Shown piece after piece: positions 35,666-43,798 of a stretch of 64,000 nucleotides of DNA (positions within the stretch are counted from its first letter, which is position 1; each line of letters opens with the position of its first letter). The position numbers and the translations under genes are program-made. This DNA is from Spirochaetaceae bacterium. GTDB lineage: Bacteria; Spirochaetota; Spirochaetia; Treponematales; Treponemataceae. The notes below the pieces were generated by a model. The model saw only the letters and a program-made list of their open reading frames with translations, did no database searches and was not told the DNA's origin. The DNA lies in NCBI GenBank assembly GCA_017618015.1, contig JAFZVC010000026.1, forward strand, positions 283,133-347,132. The letters run 5' to 3'.

Positions 35666-37144
35666 ATGAACAGAATACGCATTCCATACGAACTTCAAAA
35701 AATGAACCGCATTTTCCGCGACAACGGCTTTGAAGCCTATCTCGTCGGTGGTGCCGTGCGCGACATTCTGCTCGGCAAAAAAGCAGCCGACTGGGATGTT
35801 GCCTCGAACGCCAAGCCGGAAGATGTTATGCGTATTTTTCACAAGGTTATACCTACAGGAATTGAGCACGGAACAGTCACTGTACACTTCATGCAGCATG
35901 AAATTGAAGTTACGACATACCGTATAGACGAGGATTACACCGACGGACGGCACCCCGGCTCCGTCACCTACACTTCCGACATTACGCAGGATCTTTCCCG
36001 CCGCGATTTCACGATGAACGCCATAGCCGCCTCTCTTGATGACGGAGCCGTCGTCGATCCGTTCCACGGGGAGGAAGACATTAAGCACAAAATAATCCGT
36101 ACAGTCGGTAAACCTGAGGAACGGTTCGACGAGGACGGGCTTCGCCCCGTCCGTGCCGTCCGCTTCGCCGCAAAAACAGGCTTTTCCATCGACCCGGAAA
36201 CGCTAGCCGCTATTCCGCGCGCACTCGGCGTAACGGCAAAAATCTCGATTGAACGCTTTCGCGACGAGTTCCTTAAGCTAGTTGCCTCTCCAGAGCCCGT
36301 AAAAGGACTGCGCCTTATGGAAGAAACAGGCATAATGAAGCTTTTTCTGCCCGAATTCTGCGAATGCCGTGGCGTTGTTCAAGCAGACGGGCGCGGAATC
36401 CATCAGTTTGATGTGCTCGATCATCTTTATAACGCTCTTGAAGGCGCAGTTTGGATTGAAAATCAGCGCGGATCAGAACCGAACTTTTTTTTGCGGCTTG
36501 CGGCTTTGTTCCACGACATCGGGAAACCTGCCACGCGAAAAGTTTCAGAAAAAGCTTTGGATCCGGCCTCTCCTGAAAGCACTTCCACAATTTACACATT
36601 CTATAACCACGAATCAGTTGGCGCGAGAATAACAGAAAATATCCTTGACAGACTGCGCCTTCCAAAAGTGCAGATACGCTATGTGGCTCATCTTGTCAGG
36701 CAGCACATGTTCTTTTATGAAAGCAATTGGACAGATGCCGCAATCCGCCGTTTTCTCGTGCGCATAACGCCACCTGACGCAAAAGACACAACGCCCGGTT
36801 CAGCAGAAATAGACGCAACAATTAACGACATCTTTGATTTGCGAATTGCCGACGTATACGGAATGACGCGGATACCCCCTGTCCTTTCAAAAGGCGTTTG
36901 GAGCGAAAACCTTATTGAGTTCAGGAAGCGTATAAACCGCGTTATCGATGCACAGTGCGTCCTGACTCTCAAAAACTTGGCAGTAAACGGGAAAGACCTT
37001 ATGAGTGCGGGAATTCCCTCTGGAAAAGAAATAGGCAGGATTCTGAACGAGCTTCTTGAAGCCGTCCTGGAAGATCCTGCCCTTAATGAAAAAGAAAAAC
37101 TGCTTACGATCGCGCGCAATATAGCGGAACAAAACCGCGCTTAG
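35666..37144 (+). CDS. cca: CCA tRNA nucleotidyltransferase with HD domain
   Basis: A class II nucleotidyltransferase that adds or repairs the tRNA 3' CCA (a poly(A)-polymerase role is possible). It shows LVGGAVRDILLG, the carboxylates in DWDVAS, RRDFTMNAIA, the DPFHGEEDI region and the RxxRAVRFA arginine motif. An HD phosphohydrolase domain follows (FHDIGKPATRK, NHESVGA), as in E. coli Cca. It has 492 aa. The start has no Shine-Dalgarno sequence and lies 6 nt after a -10-like TACTAT. Its stop overlaps the stop of the convergent hexokinase by 4 bp (TTAG). Confidence 0.9.
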   Translation: MNRIRIPYELQKMNRIFRDNGFEAYLVGGAVRDILLGKKAADWDVASNAKPEDVMRIFHKVIPTGIEHGTVTVHFMQHEIEVTTYRIDEDYTDGRHPGSVTYTSDITQDLSRRDFTMNAIAASLDDGAVVDPFHGEEDIKHKIIRTVGKPEERFDEDGLRPVRAVRFAAKTGFSIDPETLAAIPRALGVTAKISIERFRDEFLKLVASPEPVKGLRLMEETGIMKLFLPEFCECRGVVQADGRGIHQFDVLDHLYNALEGAVWIENQRGSEPNFFLRLAALFHDIGKPATRKVSEKALDPASPESTSTIYTFYNHESVGARITENILDRLRLPKVQIRYVAHLVRQHMFFYESNWTDAAIRRFLVRITPPDAKDTTPGSAEIDATINDIFDLRIADVYGMTRIPPVLSKGVWSENLIEFRKRINRVIDAQCVLTLKNLAVNGKDLMSAGIPSGKEIGRILNELLEAVLEDPALNEKEKLLTIARNIAEQNRA

Positions 37145-38484
37145 TTCGATGCAGCGAGAACTGCCGCACCGAGCGTAATATCGTTTTCTATCGTAAGGAT
37201 CTCGAAGTAAATATGGCGCTGTGCCGTAAGAACATCGTGAAGATATCCTAACAGCCGTTCCTTAAGATGATGCGTCTTGTAGAACGTCGTGCCGTCGCAT
37301 ACGATTCCCGCCGGAAGTGCAGCTGAAGTTCCTTTTCCACTCTTAATTACTGCCGCAGAAATCAAAGCTGCCGCAATGCGTGCCGATCGTTCGATAACAG
37401 CATCAAGAATTGTATAGATGATATCAGCGTCTTTCTGCGTACCCTTCGCCACGATTGCGCCGAGCACTGTCGCCGTGTTCTTTGGTGCATACAGGAACTG
37501 GTCTGCGTCCTTAAGCTCAAACTTCGAAAGATTCCGCACTCCGTCCGCTACAGCAGCTGACAGAAGCCCGTCTTCCGCTGCCTGCTTCATCATTATCAAA
37601 GCAACTGGTCCGAGGTATGCGCCGGAACACATTTTTTCCGTCACATAAAGCCCAGGAGTATTAGCATGTTTGTCAAACTCAAGGTCAAATTCAGAACGCT
37701 GAATCTTGTTGTAACGACCTGATTCGCATACAACAATCTGTGAAGATGGGATCTTGAAGCCTTTCTTCGCGAGTGGCGCGATTTTTCCAATCGTTTCGTT
37801 CTCGATATAAGCCGAGTTCATGCCTGTGCCCAAAATAAAGCCGACATAAGTGCTATATGCGCGTCCTTCCTTAGCGTTCGAGGCTCCTGCAAGCAAAGCC
37901 GCCGTTGTATCGTTCAAAAGGAAAATCTTTTCCGGACGGTTCCATCCGCGTGCAACAAGTGCATCGGAAAGACAAGCACCGACCAAAGAGCCTTCTACCT
38001 CTGGAGCCTTAATCTCCTTCGAGAATTTAATAACCTCGCCATCGCCATCAGGCGTAATGTTCATCGCGTATGAAAAACAGAATCCGATTTTTGAAGCTTT
38101 ATTTTTCAGGTGGTCAAGGTTTTTCGCAATCGCGTCGAAAAAGTCCTTTTTGCCAAGCTCTTTCTCGATTCCTGGCATCGAAGTCTTTTCCATTTCGCTT
38201 ATAGACGCATTTCCTTCTGCATCAAAACTTACAAGACATGAACGGAAGTTTGTTCCGCCCGCATCAATTACAATGACAGTCTCGTTCTTAGGAGCTTCCG
38301 CCGGAGGCAGTCCCCATGTGGGAATCATATCTTGCGATGCACCCATAACGCCATTACTAATACCTTCATCAAGGCCTTTTTGCATATCAAAAAGCAGCCC
38401 TTCTATCAAGGTGTTAACATCATACCCAGACGCAGAAAAACCGTGTCTGTTCAAAAAAGCCGTGACTTCCTGAAATACGCCCAT
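37141..38484 (-). CDS. Hexokinase
   Basis: A eukaryote-like hexokinase of 447 aa, as found in treponemes. The phosphate 1 motif is VIDAGGTNFRSCLV, the sugar-binding part includes CFSYAMNITPDGDGEVI, the catalytic Asp is in FLLNDTTAALLAG, and GFILGTGMNSAYIE follows. It phosphorylates glucose for glycolysis and matches the presence of glgC and tpiA in the window. AGGAGA precedes the ATG. It is transcribed alone, tail-to-tail with cca. Confidence 0.9.
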   Translation of the reverse strand: MGVFQEVTAFLNRHGFSASGYDVNTLIEGLLFDMQKGLDEGISNGVMGASQDMIPTWGLPPAEAPKNETVIVIDAGGTNFRSCLVSFDAEGNASISEMEKTSMPGIEKELGKKDFFDAIAKNLDHLKNKASKIGFCFSYAMNITPDGDGEVIKFSKEIKAPEVEGSLVGACLSDALVARGWNRPEKIFLLNDTTAALLAGASNAKEGRAYSTYVGFILGTGMNSAYIENETIGKIAPLAKKGFKIPSSQIVVCESGRYNKIQRSEFDLEFDKHANTPGLYVTEKMCSGAYLGPVALIMMKQAAEDGLLSAAVADGVRNLSKFELKDADQFLYAPKNTATVLGAIVAKGTQKDADIIYTILDAVIERSARIAAALISAAVIKSGKGTSAALPAGIVCDGTTFYKTHHLKERLLGYLHDVLTAQRHIYFEILTIENDITLGAAVLAASN

Positions 38485-38544
38485 TTGTTTCTCCTATTAA
38501 CACACGCACGCAATAAGCAATGCGACTTGTAAAGCGGTTTAATA

Positions 38545-39801
38545 TTAACAGTTTTTCCCTAAGAAGTAAAGTTGGATTGTCTCTTCAAAAAATGAATGAA
38601 TCTTATCCAAAACTTCTGCGGAAACTTTATCGTCTGCTTTTAATGCATCAAAAGCTTTAGCGTATGTTTTTTTGAAATCGTCAAATATTTTTGTGATTAC
38701 CGAAGTTTTTACGCCAACCGATTCAGATAAAACCATAAAATCTTCTTTTGTAATTTTTTGAATTTCGTAATGCTTCCCAATCTTCATAGAGAGCTTGTTT
38801 GTAAGTTCCGGGTAAATTACCGTAGAAACGATATCATACAAAGGAGAAAGCTCTATTTTATTGTTCGCATATAAAAGGGAATAGTTTTTTCCATGACTGT
38901 CACAATTTCCTATAAGATAATTAAATATGACGTATTGCAGAAATTTTCTGGTCTCCAATGCTGGCACCGTACAGAAATTCTTGATAGCATTAAAAATATC
39001 TGCGATACCCGATCCCCCATCGTTCTGATATTTCATATTGCTCATAATGCCAAGAGCCTGACAGAAATCTTCCTGATGCAACCGTCGTATCGAGTTTCCC
39101 AGCCTGATTCTATCGTAACGCTCCACAACAAAAACATTTCGTCCGGCGATAGTCAGTAAATCAACATCTGGAACCGGCAGCCCGAAGTTTTTGGCAAGCT
39201 TCATGCAGATGTACTCATTCTGAGCAAGGGAAGAAAGCGAACCTTCACGTGTCGGTTTAAAAATATGAGTTGATGGCGCACCGTTGAGCGGCAAATACCA
39301 TTTTCCATCGATATTTGCAAGCGCAAGTTTCTCCTGCGCACCTGCAAGCGAAAGCCTTAGTTTGTCATCTGCTTTCATAAGTGGGCGTGTGTTCATCTTT
39401 TTTATAAAATCAGCCATTCGCCCATCATCAAGCAGCTCATAATTCACTGAATCCAAGGAATATGTCTGCTTTTGCAATTCTGGATTTTCTTCTGGCGAAA
39501 TGGTTATAAGCCCGGCACATTCCCCTCCCAAGGCTTCAAGAAGTTTGAACGTGCTCATCTCTGAAACATGAAGGTAATCAGCTATTTTTTTACGGGCAGT
39601 TTCTTCTGGCAAAAGTCCTGAAAAAAAAGGCATACATTGTTTCTGATTGAATTCCTCTTTTCTTAATGGTAGCGATATCGACAGCGGGACTGCATTTTCA
39701 TTCGACAAATAACTTTCGTCATAAACAAAAATTACACCACGATTTTCTGTCGATTCAAAGTAGCCCGCTTTTTGATTTCCAAAATACACGTTGAGTTTCA
39801 T
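38545..39801 (-). CDS. hipA: HipA-type serine/threonine kinase toxin
   Basis: HipA of type II toxin-antitoxin systems phosphorylates an aminoacyl-tRNA synthetase in E. coli and causes growth arrest. The N-subdomain ends in FSGLLPE, the kinase part shows RLSLAGAQEKLAL (P-loop-like, phosphorylatable Ser region), FVVERYDR, HQEDFCQAL, the catalytic NCDSHGKNYSLLY and the metal-binding SPLYDIVST. At 418 aa it is close to E. coli HipA. It starts in an ATGA overlap with the hipB-like gene. There is no disruption, so the toxin is probably active. Confidence 0.93.
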   Translation of the reverse strand: MKLNVYFGNQKAGYFESTENRGVIFVYDESYLSNENAVPLSISLPLRKEEFNQKQCMPFFSGLLPEETARKKIADYLHVSEMSTFKLLEALGGECAGLITISPEENPELQKQTYSLDSVNYELLDDGRMADFIKKMNTRPLMKADDKLRLSLAGAQEKLALANIDGKWYLPLNGAPSTHIFKPTREGSLSSLAQNEYICMKLAKNFGLPVPDVDLLTIAGRNVFVVERYDRIRLGNSIRRLHQEDFCQALGIMSNMKYQNDGGSGIADIFNAIKNFCTVPALETRKFLQYVIFNYLIGNCDSHGKNYSLLYANNKIELSPLYDIVSTVIYPELTNKLSMKIGKHYEIQKITKEDFMVLSESVGVKTSVITKIFDDFKKTYAKAFDALKADDKVSAEVLDKIHSFFEETIQLYFLGKNC

Positions 39802-40031
39802 TCATTATTCCCGGAATCATCTTCACGGTTGACCGCATAAATGTTAATACCCAACATTTCCATACAGTGTAGAACTTTGCCGATTTCAAGCGTCTGTTTT
39901 CCATTTTCCAGCTCAGAAAAAAAACGCACCCCCACATTGCATATTGCGGCAGTTTCCGCCTGAGTAAGTTTAAGTTGGGCACGTCGTTTCTTTACCGACT
40001 CTGAAATTGACTCGATTGAATTTATCTTCAT
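39798..40031 (-). CDS. hipB: HipB-like antitoxin (XRE-type HTH)
   Basis: A 77-aa helix-turn-helix protein: SVKKRRAQLKLTQAETAAICNVGVRFFSELENGKQTLEIGKVLHCMEMLGI matches the XRE fold of HipB. It is expected to bind HipA and repress the operon at the three TTCCCGAACGGGAA sites upstream. The ATG follows TATAAT by exactly 6 nt and has no Shine-Dalgarno sequence, so the mRNA is probably leaderless, while hipA is translated by coupling (ATGA). The C-terminal tail (NREDDSGNNE) is acidic, as in HipB tails. Confidence 0.92.
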   Translation of the reverse strand: MKINSIESISESVKKRRAQLKLTQAETAAICNVGVRFFSELENGKQTLEIGKVLHCMEMLGINIYAVNREDDSGNNE

Positions 40032-40037
40032 GGATTC

Positions 40038-40043
40038 ATTATA
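40038..40043 (-). promoter_or_regulatory. -10 of hipBA promoter
   Basis: Minus-strand TATAAT (40043-40038) lies 6 nt before the hipB ATG. The first operator palindrome begins 4 bp upstream and occupies the spacer, so a bound repressor would block RNA polymerase directly. Confidence 0.65.
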
Positions 40044-40046
40044 ACA

Positions 40047-40060
40047 TTCCCGAACGGGAA
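40047..40060. promoter_or_regulatory. hipBA operator 1
   Basis: TTCCCGAACGGGAA, with 6-bp arms around AA, lies in the promoter spacer. It is identical in core to operators 2 and 3; centre-to-centre distance to operator 2 is 49 bp. Confidence 0.75.
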
Positions 40061-40095
40061 TATCTAGCTGGAAAAGTGATGATTTATTAGAAATT

Positions 40096-40109
40096 TTCCC
40101 GAACGGGAA
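40096..40109. promoter_or_regulatory. hipBA operator 2
   Basis: The same TTCCCGAACGGGAA core, here extended by AT/TA to a longer palindrome with ATTTTCCCG arms (40093-40112). It is the strongest of the three by symmetry. Confidence 0.75.
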
Positions 40110-40143
40110 AATTTATTACAAAAACGCTAATTTTGATAGATTA

Positions 40144-40157
40144 TTCCCGAACGGGAA
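40144..40157. promoter_or_regulatory. hipBA operator 3
   Basis: Third copy of TTCCCGAACGGGAA, 48 bp from operator 2. It lies ~45 bp from the stop of the response-regulator gene, far upstream of the promoter, which suggests repressor-mediated wrapping or looping. Confidence 0.7.
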
Positions 40158-40199
40158 AATTCGCAATCTTTGGGAAATGCAATGCTCTGCGCAGACTCT

Positions 40200-40880
40200 T
40201 TACATGCCGTATTTTTCGACAAGCTCGTTGCGGTCGTTCACGCCTGTCTTTTCGTAAATCGCGGATATATAGTTCTCTACGGCGCGTTTTTTGATGTTCA
40301 GTTTATTCGCTATGTCATCGTTGGAACAGCGCCTGATAAGAAGCTCCATAACTTCTTTTTCGCGGCGCGTAAGAGCGTCTGTAAAGTTGTTGTATTTAAT
40401 GAGACTAGTCTTTAATTCTTCCTGTATAAAGACTTCGCCCGCAAGAACTTTTTCCATACAGTTCAAAAGCTCGGCTGAGCTGGCGTTTTTTGAGACATAT
40501 CCGCTCGCGCCGCATCTGACTGCACTCTGTACTATGCCGGCGGCGAAAAACATTGAATAGACGATGATTTTTACGTCTGGATAAAGTGCGTGGACTTCTG
40601 AAATAAAATCGAAGCCGGTGTTCTCGCCGTAAAAGTTCAGGTCGCTGATTAGGATTGACGGAAGCCCCGCATCGGTTCGGTTGTTCGCGTTGTCGTTCGC
40701 GCCCGCGGGACTGTTGGCAGCAACGACGGTTTCGCCTGCCATCCGTGCGAAGTCAGCCAGCGCCTTATCATGCGTACCAGCGTCGCCAACGCAAACCCAG
40801 TCGGAATTATTCGCGAGCCAGTCGCATGTTCCGAGCCGGAGCATTTCGTGATCGTCGATTATGTAAAATGTCTTAGTCAT
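40200..40880 (-). CDS. NarL/FixJ family response regulator (module 1)
   Basis: An N-terminal receiver starts FYIIDDHEML (acidic pocket), with the phospho-acceptor Asp in LISDLNFYG and the conserved Lys in GYVSKNAS. A C-terminal LuxR helix-turn-helix (LTRREKEVMELLIRR, NDDIANKLNIKKRAVENYI) follows. A ~25-residue Ala/Asn-rich insert (TVVAANSPAGANDNANNRT) sits before the phospho-acceptor strand, which is unusual. It is 226 aa with GAGGT before the ATG. It lies 50 bp after the partner kinase in a membrane protein-kinase-regulator operon. Confidence 0.9.
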   Translation of the reverse strand: MTKTFYIIDDHEMLRLGTCDWLANNSDWVCVGDAGTHDKALADFARMAGETVVAANSPAGANDNANNRTDAGLPSILISDLNFYGENTGFDFISEVHALYPDVKIIVYSMFFAAGIVQSAVRCGASGYVSKNASSAELLNCMEKVLAGEVFIQEELKTSLIKYNNFTDALTRREKEVMELLIRRCSNDDIANKLNIKKRAVENYISAIYEKTGVNDRNELVEKYGM

Positions 40881-40930
40881 ATCTACCTCTTCATTATTTC
40901 CAGATACTCACAGGGCTACCGCCAACTACC

Positions 40931-42331
40931 CTACAGAACTACCGTTATCTGTGTGCCGTAATTCGGCTCGGAACGGTATGTCACGGTTCCGCCCAAAAGC
41001 TGTACTCTCTCCACAATATTCCTAACTCCAAAGTGGAATTTCTTTGTATTTTCAAATACTCCGCTGTTTATCTGCTCTACAAGCTCTTCGCTCATGCCTT
41101 TGCCGTCATCCGTTATGATTATTTTGAGCGCGCGCTTCTTACTGTCCGCAACAGACTTAACACTGCCCTTTTTTCCAATCTCGCTAGCTGCGCGACCATT
41201 TTTCGCGCCATAAGCGGCGCCTCTCGCGCTAGAAACCGCATCCACTGTACCAACTGCCGTATCTGCCTTGAAAAGCACAGTAACTTCACTCGCTTCTGCA
41301 TGCTTCTTTATGTTCTGGAACGCTTCCTGCACAATCCGGTAGATGTTCATAAGCTCTTCTGCATTCCACGCCGAAAAATCTACCGAATCCTCAGATACAA
41401 TTCGGAATTCGACCTCACCCGACTGGTGTGTATTTGCATCCACCAGGTGTGTACCAGATGTGTTTTCAACAGCTCCCGCATTCCCGACAGCTTTTAGCAC
41501 ATCTTTTCCACCACGCTGCGCATCCTTTCCGCTCCGAACATCGTTTTCAAACATCTTCTGCCCCATAAGCTCAAGCGAAGAAATCATATCACCACTGCTG
41601 ATATTCAGCGGCGTAAGATTGTAGCAAAGCTTTCTGATATCCTCGATATTCTGATTTTGCGCAGAGATTATGTCATTCGAGGCGTTTTTGTCCGCCAAGT
41701 TTTCTGCAAGAAGCGAAACATAACGCATGTTCTGGGCAACAGTATCGTGCAGTTCGCGCGATATACGCCTGCGCTCTGCTTCCTGCACTTCCATGGAATG
41801 ACGCAAAAACTGCTCTGAATTGTAGATGATTTTATCGCGCTTTTTAATTTCATTCATGTTCAGAAAAATCAATATCGCGCTACCCAAGACAACGACAACA
41901 ATCAGACACTTAAAAAAGTCGTAATATTTCTGATGTGTTTCTTCTAGATAATAATTCTGATTTCTTAAATATGCGAGCATGTATAAATCAATCTGCTCAA
42001 TGTACTGAGTGATTGACTCAAAATCCGCACTATCTTGCAAAACTTGTAAAATTTCTTTTGAATACTTAAGGCACATATCCTTTTGATTTTGTGCCGTATT
42101 GTTCAAATCGATTACAGGACTGAAATTCTCCGGATTAAATTGTTCAAGCGTGTTTATAAAATTGATGCAGGAATCTATATCTTTTTTTTCGCAGAACTCT
42201 ATCCACGAGTTATAAAGGATTACAGCCTCCGAAAGCTTTACTTCCGGGCTTTTTCCGCACGAAACAATTACGATGAGGACAACTATAATCGATATACAAC
42301 GGAACAAAATCCGCTTTGAATACTCTTTCAT
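40931..42331 (-). CDS. HisKA_3 sensor histidine kinase with lipobox-like N-terminus (module 1)
   Basis: A NarX/DesK-class kinase of 466 aa. A hydrophobic start ends in VIVSCG, which reads as a lipobox (Cys 25). A ~115-aa outer domain, a second TM (around residues 141-158) and a coiled coil follow, with EAERRRISRELHDTVAQN carrying the phospho-His (195) and a C-terminal ATPase domain (EAFQNIKKHA, DDGKGM, GVRNIVERV). Two low-complexity Ala/Gly/Ser/Lys inserts interrupt the ATPase region. The ATG would form an ATGA with the upstream gene if its G8 tract had nine Gs. Confidence 0.87.
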   Translation of the reverse strand: MKEYSKRILFRCISIIVVLIVIVSCGKSPEVKLSEAVILYNSWIEFCEKKDIDSCINFINTLEQFNPENFSPVIDLNNTAQNQKDMCLKYSKEILQVLQDSADFESITQYIEQIDLYMLAYLRNQNYYLEETHQKYYDFFKCLIVVVVLGSAILIFLNMNEIKKRDKIIYNSEQFLRHSMEVQEAERRRISRELHDTVAQNMRYVSLLAENLADKNASNDIISAQNQNIEDIRKLCYNLTPLNISSGDMISSLELMGQKMFENDVRSGKDAQRGGKDVLKAVGNAGAVENTSGTHLVDANTHQSGEVEFRIVSEDSVDFSAWNAEELMNIYRIVQEAFQNIKKHAEASEVTVLFKADTAVGTVDAVSSARGAAYGAKNGRAASEIGKKGSVKSVADSKKRALKIIITDDGKGMSEELVEQINSGVFENTKKFHFGVRNIVERVQLLGGTVTYRSEPNYGTQITVVL

Positions 42332-42968
42332 TCGACAGTACCGCTATTAGAGGGCTGCCCCCCCCTATTTTATTCTTTTGTATTATATGTAAATACAATT
42401 TTGATATTCCCAGTCCTGCAAAAGTCGTTATAATCCTGTCTAAAATCGTAATCGGAATGCGTCCGACGATGCCCGCACCAAGAAAGCTCAACTGGTCGCC
42501 TGCGAACGCATAGATAATTTTGTCCATAGCGCCAAATGTCCAAGGAATATTATACGTAAAATAGCTGATAATGCCCGAAATGACGGAAGAGGCAAAACCC
42601 GCGCAGACACACGCGCATAAAATATAGATGAAAGTAAAGTTCACGCTTTTTTTAATATTTTCCTTTTTACGCACAAAAAGCCATGTAATGAAAAGAATCG
42701 CAACTGCCGAGATTGTAAAAACGAACACGTAATTATGCTGACCGAACATAATTACTTGCCGAATACTGGCAATTATTGTGAACACAACATAAGTCAGAAT
42801 TGACGGAATTATTCCATAAGCAAACAGGACCGCCATCGCAAACATCATGTCCATAAACAGCGGTGCTTCAAGCACATCCTGAAAAAGCACCGCCATAATA
42901 TTATCAAGTATGCCAGCGACCAGAACAACGATAGAAATTGTAAGATAATGCTTTGTTTTTTCGTTCAT
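42210..42968 (-). CDS. Polytopic membrane protein of module 1, possibly frameshifted
   Basis: About six TM helices and no soluble domain. A stretch GRIPITILDRIITTFAGLGISKL resembles the end of ECF-transporter S components and the second-module protein (LTDKMISAVISYAGYKL). It is probably the membrane input partner of the kinase. The frame runs 122 bp into the kinase gene and ends in non-membrane sequence rich in Cys/Arg/Lys. One more G in the G8 tract (42358-42365) would end it at TGA 42330-42328, overlapping the kinase ATG as ATGA. One fewer would end it sooner. GGAGAT precedes the start. Confidence 0.7.
   Translation of the reverse strand: MNEKTKHYLTISIVVLVAGILDNIMAVLFQDVLEAPLFMDMMFAMAVLFAYGIIPSILTYVVFTIIASIRQVIMFGQHNYVFVFTISAVAILFITWLFVRKKENIKKSVNFTFIYILCACVCAGFASSVISGIISYFTYNIPWTFGAMDKIIYAFAGDQLSFLGAGIVGRIPITILDRIITTFAGLGISKLYLHIIQKNKIGGGSPLIAVLSNERVFKADFVPLYIDYSCPHRNCFVRKKPGSKAFGGCNPL
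42358..42365 (-). repeat. Poly-G tract (G8) near the 3' end of a membrane protein gene
   Basis: Eight consecutive G on the coding (minus) strand, codons GGG GGG GGC. Length change shifts the C-terminus and the junction with the kinase gene. Homopolymeric G tracts are known phase-variation sites in Treponema pallidum; in this genome the role is inferred. Confidence 0.6.
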
Positions 42969-43076
42969 AGTTTATCTCCGTTTGATTAAGCTTTTTTATA
43001 TATCAAACATTCTGACATATTTTCTAACACAATTTTAACATACGAATCCATCTTTTGAACAATTATTTTAGAAAAA

Positions 43077-43106
43077 TGCCTGTCAGAGAGAGAACCCCGA
43101 CAGGCA
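43077..43106. terminator. Bidirectional terminator downstream of the 43-kb lipoprotein gene
   Basis: Eight-base arms TGCCTGTC (43077-43084) and GACAGGCA (43099-43106), with A-rich bases on the left and ATTTTGTTTTT on the right. On minus it ends the lipoprotein transcript ~60 bp after the stop. Confidence 0.75.
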
Positions 43107-43163
43107 ATTTTGTTTTTAATCAGCAACTCTCAAATCGATGTTAGCTGTGGAATAGTATATATA

Positions 43164-43580
43164 CTACCGACGAGTATAAGTATCATTGTCATAAACAAAT
43201 GAACCATTTGTAATATTGATTGTTTCTGTTTCCGGTGTATCCAGAGCTACAAGAGGAACTTCTTCATTTGTAATTCTTGGAGTATTCATAAGCAACACAC
43301 CCATAAATGTCCATCCATCGATTTCATGTGTTTTGGTTACAGTACACGGTCCATCTTCGGCAGGATTTCCTGTATATGTTCCTTTAGCCATATCCAAATT
43401 AGCTTCCATGCCATTCTGTGAATCATTCACATGGCAAACCCATGTGCCATTCTTATAACAAGTAAGCGTATAACCACCTTCAGCAGTGAATATCGCGACT
43501 GTATCACCAGCTTTGTCACAGCTTGTGAAAACCAACGCCATAACCAAAAGTACAGCGAATACAACTAATGCTTTTTTCAT
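43164..43580 (-). CDS. Hypothetical small lipoprotein
   Basis: No recognised domain. The signal MKKALVVFAVLLVMALVFTSC has a lipobox (Cys 21). The rest is beta-rich and polar (GGYTLTCYKNGTWVCHV, GTYTGNPAEDGPCTVT) with Cys residues that could form one disulfide. It is 138 aa. The start at 43580 has AAGGAG 7 nt upstream; the longer frame begins in the leader. It is monocistronic between a membrane-protein operon and uvrD, with its own terminator. It resembles the many short lipoproteins of treponemes without a known job. Confidence 0.65.
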   Translation of the reverse strand: MKKALVVFAVLLVMALVFTSCDKAGDTVAIFTAEGGYTLTCYKNGTWVCHVNDSQNGMEANLDMAKGTYTGNPAEDGPCTVTKTHEIDGWTFMGVLLMNTPRITNEEVPLVALDTPETETINITNGSFVYDNDTYTRR

Positions 43581-43711
43581 AATAACACTCCTTTTCGCCA
43601 TCAAGCTTTTATGGGTGGGGAAATTTCCGCATCACGCGCGGCTTTAAGCTTCCCGCCTCTCCCTTCCTGATGACTTATGGTCTTATTATGCTGTCACCTA
43701 CACGACAATTC

Positions 43712-43753
43712 CAGTGAGTTTTTCCCACTGAAATTCGGTGCGTAAACTCACTG
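43712..43753. promoter_or_regulatory. 10-bp inverted repeat upstream of the uvrD promoter
   Basis: CAGTGAGTTT (43712-43721) and AAACTCACTG (43744-43753) are perfect 10-bp arms 22 bp apart, ending 9 bp before the -35 of the helicase gene. It may be an operator or a fold in an RNA from the opposite direction. Confidence 0.35.
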
Positions 43754-43762
43754 TTTTAAATC

Positions 43763-43791
43763 TTGTAAACACGGCGCGTTTTCGCTAGAAT
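43763..43791 (+). promoter_or_regulatory. uvrD-type helicase promoter (leaderless layout)
   Basis: TTGTAA (43763-43768), a 17-bp spacer and TAGAAT (43786-43791) are followed by 7 nt and the ATG. No Shine-Dalgarno sequence is present. Confidence 0.65.
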
Positions 43792-43798
43792 ACCCGTC

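Noticed and set aside
35382..35687. A 101-codon minus-strand frame across the 82-nt stem-loop
   Set aside because: It is antisense to the end of the CPBP gene and the start of cca, lacks a Shine-Dalgarno sequence, and its middle is simply the translated hairpin.
40047..40157. Three regularly spaced palindromes as a CRISPR array
   Set aside because: The repeats are only 14 bp, fully palindromic, with spacers of ~35 bp and just three copies; they fit operators of hipBA.
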